From the NCBI RefSeq assembly GCF_040869045.1, contig NC_090319.1, positions 305,648,998 to 305,712,997 of the forward strand: 64,000 nucleotides of DNA, given 5' to 3'. A program made the position numbers and the translations under genes. Positions 56,178 to 64,000 of this stretch are shown here, piece after piece. Every line of letters starts with the position of its first letter. The first letter of the stretch is position 1. The notes below the pieces were generated by a model that saw only the letters and a list, made by a program, of their open reading frames with translations, had not been told where the DNA came from and ran no database searches. Source of the DNA: Eurosta solidaginis. Taxonomy: Eukaryota; Arthropoda; Insecta; Diptera; Tephritidae.

Positions 56178-56475
56178 CTACTGAGTGGAATATCATCATA
56201 TCTCGACTGCCGTTTCGAAAACGCCCTATCTCTGAAAACGTTCGAATAACGCGCTATTTCAAAATTTGTTTCAAAAACGCCCTATCTCAGAATTTGGTTG
56301 ATGAGCGCCTTATCTCAGAATTTTTTCATAAAGCTAATTTCAAATTGTATTGAATTTCAGCTAAGATAGGACGTTCTTGAAACAAATTATGAAATAGGAC
56401 GTTATTCAAACAGTTTCTGTGATAGGGCGTTTTCGAAGCGGTGGTCGAGAAGGCGTGATATTCCTCCTAGCAGTC
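56178..56475. mobile_element. Foldback element with imperfect ~130-bp arms
   Basis: CGTTTCGAAAACGCCCTATC and AAAACGCCCTATCTCAG on the left are mirrored by GATAGGGCGTTTTCGAAGCG and GATAGGACGTTCTTG on the right. The outer parts TCGACTACTGAGTGGAATAT and ATATTCCTCCTAGCAGTCGA also pair. Other pieces lie at 54757 and 58400-58460. Confidence 0.8.
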
Positions 56476-58899
56476 GATATACTTTAATATGATGATATTA
56501 ATTAAAGAAAAACTTTGAATTGGATACACCTTCACAATTAACTTTCGTGTTAAATTGTACAACACAAATTATATTTTTCTTCTAAACGAAACAAATTTTT
56601 TATTTGTTTATAAAATTTGCCTTCAATTATTTTTAAAACGTTGGACTATACAATTGCTTATTGTAGATCCAATATGGGCTTTTAAATTTTTATATATAAA
56701 AATGTTTTATTTTTGAAATAGTTAAGATGTTGTTTTTAACATTCAAAGAGTTTTTAAAAGAATGAAAATTTTTGAAATAAGAAAATTCAAAATTGAAAAG
56801 CAAACAACATGAATACATTTTTAAAAGTAACAAATTACAAAGTTAAATTTATAAACAAACCCTATACTTATTAACTACTTGTACGCATTTACTTACATCC
56901 AGCCCAATTCTAAATTTCCCGCGGAAAAATTCCTCCAATTCTTTTCTGCTAGGAAGAACAATAATTGGGGAATAGGAATTTCGAATTTTCGAAGTCAGCT
57001 GTTTACCAATTGAAATTTTGTTGGATTTCCCGCCGGAGTTCTTAAAAAATCCTTGCGCAATTTCTGGATGGCTGCTACAAATATACCAAGAGGTCTTCCG
57101 TTGCATATGATATACTTTTCGACTGAAAATAAAGAATATTGTGGTAGAATGTACATATTTTAGCACAAATTTGTACAATTAAGTGTTCTTTTTTAAAAAG
57201 AACCAATTTCCTTTAACTATTTTAATGCATTCCATTTAATTTAACAAGTGAAAAAACTCCTAAGGAATGGCAGAGAAATCTCCCTCTCACTCACATTCAT
57301 AATACCTACTTTTCTCCCATAACCGGTTTCCGCTTTTTCGAACATTGTTCAGAATAGGAGGAATCGCAGAAGGGAAAAAGCTCACAAGGAACTTTTATTT
57401 AGCATACGAGGAATGGGAGAAGGGAAAAAACTCGCACGGAATTTTTGCTTAGAATTGGGCTGATACTTTTTTTAATCAAAATTCAAAAATAACAGTGTCT
57501 GGATAATCCTGAAAATACCCGGGCCCCGGGATTGCAAATATCTTCGTTTTTTGTATTATGATAATTTTCTTTTTTTATTGAAGATCTTTTGATTGATTTC
57601 GAACACAATTTTTTATAATTTTAATTGATATTTCTAATGTTTCACAATAATTTTGGAAATTTTCAATAAATAAAACAAATTTTTACAAAGAATTAATAAA
57701 ATGTAAAATAGTTGCTTAGAAAGAGTCGCCCCGTGTGAATATGATACGCAACTCCAAAAGAGAAGTTGCCGTTAATCAGCAGCAAAACTTTTTGTGTGTA
57801 AACGGCGACTAAAAGTGGCACAAATATTTTGTAAAAATATCCATTTCAACTTAAAAATTATCCTCTCGTACATATATTGGATTAGGCAACGTTATGCCCA
57901 ATAGTGACGTCATGAGAAACTTCAATAATCTGTTTTTTAATCAAAAATGACAACCCTATAATCAGACTGGAATCACCATGATGAAATAATAAAGGTAATG
58001 TCAACAACATAAGCTCACTTCGGCAGCTCTATTTGCCAGTTTTTACTTGTACTACAAAAGTACTAAATTTTTATTGCTAAATTTTTCCTACAAATTTCCT
58101 CAAAATATTAAGTTTTGTGCAAAATTTTGTCTATAATATTTTGGGGAATACAAATTTTATGTCTAAAAAATTCTGGTAGCGGCTTCATCATTAGAACAAT
58201 TTAGCGGCTTACATAGTTATTATATTTCTAAACGTATAGTAAAATCTACTCCGATCGTAGTAGAATTCAAAGGCAGTTATGTATGATAGACAACCCTCTA
58301 AATTATGCATGCCGAACTTGTCAGAATAAAGGAAAACGTCAAGGTGAGAACACCTGAATATTAATTTCATCATGGGATTCGCCTTATACCATGCAAACTA
58401 TTTTGATATATGGCGTTTTCGATCTGACAGCCGAGATAGGTTAGTATTCCACTCAGGCGTCGGTTTATTATAAAGTAGTATTTTTGTTTTAATTAATGGA
58501 AAGGTTGGTTGGTAAAAAGTATACTATCATGCTTTTCCGGTCTAATCTTATCTTAACTTTTCCCCCCTTTTAAATCCGAACGTCCCGTTTCGTTAAATAC
58601 TTAAATAACTCTTGAGAATCATGTGTCTTATAGTTAAATCTGTTAAAATTCAATATTTTAATTAAATTTTTTTAAATTTTAATTAAATTTTTAATATTAG
58701 TCTTACATAATTTCCTTCAAAATGTAGTTAAAAAAAGTTAATCAAATTAAAAAAAAAAAAATTTAAATTAAATAAATAAAAATATTATCGAATGTTATCC
58801 TTGTGATTTTTTTTTTCGTTAATTAAGACTGTGGTTCCAAGATCTTTTTGTACAACAGTTTGAACATAAACCTTATTCAGTTTGAAAAGGAGTTAATTA
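56476..58899. other. AT-rich intergenic, nothing coding supported
   Basis: Includes a mirrored pair around 56880-57060 and 57240-57460 (GAATTGGGCTGGATG / GAATTGGGCTGATAC, GGAGAAGGGAAAAA), perhaps an old MITE, and an A/T-homopolymer stretch at 58620-58800. A 109-codon minus frame at 56849-57178 has no recognisable family. Confidence 0.5.
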
Positions 58900-58989
58900 C
58901 AGGAGGATAGGCTTTGCTTGTATCACTGAATGAATAGTGTTGTTATAGTGAAATGTTGCTAAAAGTATTGAATCAGTAATATCAGTATA

Positions 58990-59555
58990 ATTTTTTTCCA
59001 TTTTTATACATCTGGCTATTTCGATAATGGTTGAATGTATTCGTTCTATTTGTCAATTACTCTTACTATGAAGAGGTGGTACGAAAAACTGATATATATC
59101 AAAATAATCTTTTAACATATTCGCTATGGTATTTGATTGAAAAGATTTTTCGTTATCGGATATAATGAGTTTAGTTTTCTTAAAATGATTTAATAATATA
59201 AATAAAGCATTTTTATGTCTACTGTCGATCTGGATGAAATTGGTATTATTTGAACGGATTTCGAAAATTTATCAATACAAGTTAAAAATTATTAAATTAA
59301 CTGTTTGTAGTTCTCCTGTAGAGAACGATGTGCTCTATTATGTTCTATTGTTACATTTTCCATTTGATCATCTTTATTTGTTAAATCTATTACTGAATTC
59401 TCAGTGTGAATGAATTTTGTGCCTGGAAAATTCGTCAAAAGAATATATTGAATTTGAGCCAGAGTTTCTAAGTTGCAGAACACCCCATTAACTTTATCTG
59501 TACTCGTATTAACACAGTGCCTAAGTGCCTGCAAGAGATATTCAGCATTATTCAT
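58990..59555 (-). pseudogene. pol: Integrase zinc module and part of the core
   Basis: 59555-59292 reads TIEHNRAHRSLQENYKQLI at its end, the HHCC-type N-terminal region of gypsy/17.6 integrases. Beyond a stop, 59200-59060 reads TKLIISDNEKSFQSNTIANM and FFVPPLHSKSN, the second-Asp block of the core. Broken and incomplete. Confidence 0.75.
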
Positions 59556-60517
59556 ATAAAGGTATGTCTTGTATAATTTCTGAAAATACCAGACGATAAT
59601 AGAAAAAGCTGATTTTTAAATTGATTCACCGGATTTTTTATTGACTTTATTGTATCTGAATATGAAATTTCGCTATATATCGTTTCATCACTTTTAAAAT
59701 TTTCAAAACTATGAAAATATTGCCGCGAGAGAGCATCAGCAACCTTATTTTCCCTATCAGGTTTATAAAAAAAAATTGGAGCATATGAATTGATGAAAGC
59801 CATCCATCTTTTAATTTTTGAATTTAGATTTTTATCAGAAATAGCAAACGTGAGCGGTTGATGGTCAGTATATATATGTAAATTTTGTATACCATATAAA
59901 TAATGCCGGAGTTTTTGAATTGCCCAAACAATTGTAAGGAGCTCACGCTCATTTACTGCATAATTTTCTTCAGTTTTTGAGAGAGTCCTATATATCATTG
60001 TAATGGGCCTACCACTCTGTGATAAAACAGCTCCTAAAGCAACTGCGCAGGCATCAGTTGTTATTTCAAATGGTTTTGAATAATCAGGATGCTGGAGAAG
60101 TACATCTTCTGAGGCCAAAATTGATTTTAGTTTTTCAAACGATTTTCTAGCTTCATCATCTAAAGAGATTTGTAGTTTTTTAGATTGTTTGGTATGACCA
60201 TTATCACCTCTTAAATATCTAGTAAGTGGTTTAGATATATGAGCATAATCTTTTATAAAACGTTTATAATATCCTGAAAGACCTAAAAACGAGCATAAAG
60301 ACTTAAGTGACTTAGGTTCTTCGTAAGTAACATAGTGTCAACTTTGTCATTGCATGTACGTATGCCATTTCCCGAAATTACAAATCCTAAAAACTCTACC
60401 TCATTCTTGAAGAACTTTAACTTAACTTGTAACACAGGCATACCTGCCTTTTCTATTGTCTTAAGAATAAAATCAACATGTTGAAAGTGCGTGTGTTCAT
60501 CTGGTGAAAATATGATG
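59556..60517 (-). pseudogene. pol: RT thumb and RNase H
   Basis: From 60517: FSPDEHTHFQHVDFILKTIE and VKLKFFKNEVEFLGF, a shift near 60330, then LGLSGYYKRFIKDYAHISKP and the frame 60118-59552 with FEITTDACAVALGAVLSQSG (RNase H), YAVNERELLTIVWAIQKLRH and ADALSRQ. It joins to 61052 when the solo LTR is removed. Confidence 0.85.
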
Positions 60518-60521
60518 ATAT

Positions 60522-61047
60522 CGTAACGAATTTAGTGCAATTCCTCTTATTTGCAACCTTCTACTAACGTTCGAATCACTAAACTGTTGAATAAATAACT
60601 CCACTATTCAATAATGCAAAATGGCCTTTATTCAAGTTCTTCAAAATAACACTACATACTACTTCTCCACTGATAGCTTGCTTAAATCAAACTGATTGTC
60701 GTGCCTCAACTGTTACTGCTTTTATACTGTTTCGTTTCCTCCTTGACATATTTCCAGGCGCTTCTATTTCTAGAATTTACTAGTTAGTTATCAGCTATAA
60801 AATTACCAGCTATAACTACGTTTATAGCTTCTCATATGCGCGTGTATATGTGAGTGATACTTGCACAAATTATTGCCTACTTTTGGAAGTATCTCAGATA
60901 TATGCATGTGTTTATGCGTTGCTCTCCGCTGCTTGCATGGACATATGTATAGACATAATGATTGATTTATTGATGTGCATACAAGTCACTGCTTAGTGTT
61001 GGCTTAGAGATGAAAGTATCCCTTAGTGTTGCTAATATTCGTCACAA
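60522..61047 (-). mobile_element. Solo LTR inside the errantivirus-like pol
   Basis: Minus-strand TGTGACGAATATTAGCAACA to AAATTCGTTACG, 526 bp. ATAT flanks at 60518-60521 and 61048-61051. Has CAGTATAAAAGCAG (TATA) and GAATAAAGGCC (poly(A)), and shares ATTTATTCAACAGTTTAGTG with the 10028-16506 LTRs. It splits the RT between the YVDD box and the thumb. Confidence 0.9.
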
Positions 61048-61051
61048 TATC

Positions 61052-61870
61052 ATCAACATAGACATGACATATTTTCCCAATACTTTCACCCAAAACATCA
61101 TCAATGGCTCTCTGAAATTTGCTTGGAGCATTTGTCAATCCAAAAGGTAATCGACAAAATTCATACTTGCCATTGTTAACACTGAACGCTTTTCCGCAAG
61201 ACAAATTTGATGAAAGCCAGATTTAAGATCCAATGTAGTGAAAAAATTTGATTGTCCCAAGTTAGCCAAAATAACTGAAATATCCGGAATGGGATACCTA
61301 TCTGAAGTAGTGGACTCGTTCACTTTTCGAAAATCAATAACCATTCTTAATTTTTGATTCCCTTCGTTATCTAACCCTTTTTAGTAACCACATGTACCGG
61401 TGAGTTGTATGCAGAATAAGACTTCCGAATTATGCTATCAGAAGGCAGAGACTCTATGTCTTTGTTTATGAACCCTGCCGCAGATATTGGATAGGGATAA
61501 CTTCTCGAAAAAATTAGCCTTTCTGTCGTTGTCTCTATTGTAGCCTCGACACGGGTATTGTAAGATAAGGCTCTATTAGGTTGAGCAAACGCACTATAAT
61601 TCTTTTGAGCCAATTCACGAATTTTTATAGGTAAGGCAGAAAAACTGTGCAACATATTTACTTGTTGAGATTCAAAATGTTTAATATTTTCCTTTCCTGA
61701 CTTGTGATGGAGAACACCTTCCTTTATATTTATTTTAGCTTCAATTTCACACAAAAAATCATATCCGATGATTCCATCAAAGCTATTAAGATTTGATAAA
61801 ATGTAAAATGTTGTCATTCCTAATAAGTTTACACGACATTTTTCCGAAATATTATTTAATCCATTTATGG
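61052..61870 (-). pseudogene. pol: Protease and RT fingers/palm
   Basis: From 61817: FDGIIGYDFLCEIEAKI (protease flap-type block), RLIFSRSYPYPISAAGFINK and SAYNSPVHVVTKKG; then VIDFRKVNESTTSDRYPIPD and FFTTLDLKSGFHQI; then YEFCRLPFGLTNAPSKFQRA and HVYVDDIV. At least two shifts (about 61370 and 61200). Confidence 0.85.
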
Positions 61871-63235
61871 ATTTTATTTGGAAAGATATATCTCACTATT
61901 CCTTTTAAAAAGTCAAACGGTTTTATATAATTTTTCGATGGTCCAGTATCAATGACAATTTTAAGAACTTGTCCATTCGAAAGATTTCTAGTAATAAATG
62001 GTAAGTTCGACTTTATCCTAAAAAATTGACTTCTTCGAAAGATTCATGCTCACAATTTTGAGATTCGTTTTCTGAATAACACGATTTATTTTCTATTGCA
62101 TTAACCTTTTGAATCTTATGAAATGGGGATTGATTAGAAGTAGTGACTTCATGTATTCTTTTAAATTGTTATGTTTATCATATCTGGAAGTAAGATTCTT
62201 TTGAGAATTTGATTGTATTGGTTGGTTTGGTTGGCTATGTGACCTATTCATAAAATTATCCTTACAATCTGTTTGTCTAATCTACTTCCATAGGAACTTG
62301 TTCTGTATTCTTTTGATTAAAAGTACGATAGCTAGGTTGGTGATAATTGTTACGACGTATACAATAAGAAGACGAACAATTGTGTAATGTGCTCGCAGCA
62401 GCATATGTGTTTGCAAAGTCGTATCTTTTCCTATTATGTTGCAGCTCTTGAGCTTACAGAAAACAACGTTTCACAAAGTGGACGTCTTAGACCACATATA
62501 AAAACCCTTAAGTGGATTTTCCCTAGCTCTTTGATTAAAGGCACTTGTTAAAAGCCCATTGCCACTATAAGTCATTATATTTTTGTTTAAAATTAAAGTT
62601 AACTGTTTACCAACTGCATCATAATACTCATCAATGGTTAGTCTACCTTGCCTAAGTGTATTTAATTCACTTTCTAATATGTGTAATGGTCGTTTATCAG
62701 CATACAGTTGATCTAATCTAGAAATTATTGCCTAGCGGGGTATTAAAGGCACTTAAATTTTCATTGGCAGCAGAGGTAATCTTATTACGAAGAATGCCCA
62801 TTGCAATATAATAAGCCTCTGAGCCTTCATTATAATAATTAATTGCAAATTTTGACGCTTCCCTCCATGACCCAGCGGGTCAGGGGGTTAGAATATACCC
62901 GCGGTAGGTATGCCTGTCGTAAGAGGCGACTAAAATACCGGATTGGCCTGAAGGTTTAATGTGGCCATATAAATCGTTCCCAAGATGGTCGGGCCAGCAC
63001 CTTAATGATGCTGTGTTACCGGAGCGTACCGGATCTGTAAACGGCAAAGGACCATCACATCGATCACTCCCTAAACCTTCGGGGAGCAACCGTATCGCTA
63101 AAACAACAACAACAACAACGCTTCCCTCCATGCAGCGTATTCAGTAATATTGCCCTTAAATTCAGGTAAAGATTTGATAAGACTCAGATCACTATGAGTG
63201 CTCTGAATTCCAAGAACTAAATATCAAGTGCGTTA
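61871..63235 (-). pseudogene. gag: gag of the errantivirus-like element, heavily decayed
   Basis: From 63235: LSLIKSLPEFKGNITEYAAW, broken by the SINE1, then SKFAINYYNEGSEAYYIAMG, LRNKITSAANENLSAFNTPL and YADKRPLHILESELNTLRQG, which resemble 17.6/297 gag. After about 62560 frames are short; serine/asparagine-rich text near 62200 is the expected C-terminal part. The exact start is unknown. Confidence 0.6.
62870..63118 (+). mobile_element. SINE1 copy with internal deletion and 14-bp target duplication
   Basis: Flanked by CGCTTCCCTCCATG at 62856-62869 and 63119-63132. Head CCCAGCGGGTCAGGGGGTTA, hairpin region intact, then a jump of about 170 bp from ACTAAAATACCGGATT to GGCCTGAAGGTTTAATGTGG, and tail ACAACAACAACAACAA. 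The long duplication proves the retroposon nature of the family. Confidence 0.93.
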
Positions 63236-63543
63236 CTGTAGTCTTTCGTTGTTTATGTTCAAAATTTGTATAAAATTAAAAAAAAAATCCAAAAAGTGTC
63301 ACCGCCTTTCACATTTTTATTTAAATTTCTTTGTTCTCAAAACTTCTTTTTTTGTTGAATCTAACTTCAAACAGTTTGCATTACATCACAATATAATTTC
63401 TTATATTTTCCATCTAAATATAAAATTTTTGTTCATTTATTTTTATTTTTTATTTCCTTGTTTCACATTTTTTTTTATTTCAAGATTCAATTTAAATTCA
63501 AGTCATAAATTTTTTTATATTAAAAGCCTAAGCTAATTAAGCT

Positions 63544-63902
63544 CGGCGGGCACCGTGGTGTGATGGTAGCTCTCCGCCTGCCACACCGTAGCCCTGGGTT
63601 CGCACCGCGGGCAAAAGCAACATCAAAATTTTAGAAATAAGGTTTTTCAATTAGAAGAAAATTTTTCTAAGCTGGGTCGCCCCTCGGCAGTTTGGCAAGC
63701 GCTCCGAGTGTATTTCTGCCATGAAAAGCTCTCAGTGAAAACTCATCTGCCTTGCAGATGCCGTTCGGAGTCGGCATAAAACATGTAGGTCCCGTCCGGC
63801 CAATTTGTAGGGAAAATCAAGAGGAGCACGACGCAAATTTGAAGAGCAGCTCGGCCTTAGATCTCTTCGGAGGTTATCGCGCCTTACATTTATTTTTTTT
63901 TT
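63544..63902 (+). mobile_element. SINE2 copy, full length, with 10-bp target duplication
   Basis: TAATTAAGCT at 63534-63543 and 63903-63912 flanks it. Starts CGGCGGGCACCGTGGTGTGA; the tRNA-like head contains GGTAGCTCTCCGCCTGCCAC and the B-box-like GGGTTCGCACCGCGGGC. The anticodon-loop region CTGCCAC and overall wording match tRNA-Gly(GCC). The body ends TCGCGCCTTACATTTATTTT. Confidence 0.92.
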
Positions 63903-64000
63903 TAATTAAGCTATTCACACAACCAAGGATCTTTAATCCTTTTATGGGGAATCGTGTTCTTTTTTTATATTGATTTTTTCACACAAGAGTTTTTTCCTTT

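Larger units (their letters stand above)
58900..63235 (-). mobile_element. Gypsy/17.6-type (errantivirus-like) element, decayed
   Basis: Minus-strand order from high to low coordinates: gag, protease, RT, RNase H, integrase zinc and part of the core. Split by a solo LTR (60522-61047) and a SINE1 (62870-63118). Many shifts and stops. Neither its own LTRs nor an env-like frame was recognised in the window. RT and RNase H wording is of the gypsy/17.6/297 group. Confidence 0.85.

Noticed and set aside
56849..57178. 109-codon minus-strand frame
   Set aside because: No recognisable domain, AT-rich codon use like the flanks, and it overlaps a mirrored MITE-like region.
63555..63620. Possible tRNA-Gly gene
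   Set aside because: The tRNA-like head has imperfect arms and runs into a conserved SINE body flanked by a target duplication; the same head occurs at 33330 and 18330.

Overview
This is a repeat-dominated stretch of a higher dipteran genome. A tephritid fruit fly is the likeliest source. The host genes match Drosophila families (a p38 MAP kinase, a Klp98A exon, a fat facets fragment). The transposable elements (DINE-1-like elements with internal satellites, gypsy and errantivirus-like LTR elements, RTE- and Jockey-like LINEs, hAT, Harbinger, Transib-like, abundant MITEs and SINEs) are what fly genomes carry. The species call is inference; no tool was run.

Host coding sequence is sparse. One clearly intact gene is present: an intronless p38b-type MAP kinase CDS at 53607-54698 (+). 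A single exon of a Klp98A/KIF16B-type kinesin motor lies at 22397-22620 (-), with good splice sites but no neighbouring exons recognised. A broken, intron-bearing piece of fat facets (faf, USP9X orthologue) lies at 33927-35134 (+), inside a transposon.

Regional layout. 1-9.96 kb: an RTE-like LINE on the minus strand, cut up by a DINE-1/HINE-like element with a 129-bp tandem core and by SINEs; a second HINE and a Harbinger remnant lie to its left. 10.0-18.2 kb: a nearly complete env-less gypsy element (10028-16506) followed by two solo LTRs of related families. 18.3-22.2 kb: a LINE with a long 3' UTR, interrupted by a hammerhead-like inverted-repeat insertion and by a second HINE type. 23.2-28.0 kb: a recent 2.2-kb tandem duplication full of long hairpins and minisatellites. 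28.2-31.8 kb: a fossil element with RAG/Transib-type ends and a broken transposase. 33.5-40.1 kb: a hAT element with a perfect 8-bp target duplication that encloses the faf fragment, a hAT transposase and a Harbinger element. 40.1-53 kb: Jockey-like LINE fragments, SINEs and palindromic MITEs. 53.6-54.7 kb: p38b. 58.9-63.2 kb: a decayed gypsy/17.6-type (errantivirus-like) element on the minus strand, split by a solo LTR and a SINE.

Two short retroposon families recur. SINE1 has at least 11 copies, a (CAA)n tail, and several copies with 9-14 bp target duplications. SINE2 has three copies, is derived from tRNA-Gly, and one copy has a 10-bp target duplication. The most interesting items are the hAT element that enclosed a host gene fragment, the RAG/Transib-like fossil, the hammerhead-like insertion, the candidate -1 frameshift signal at the gag stop, and the recurrent ATAT target of the LTR family.
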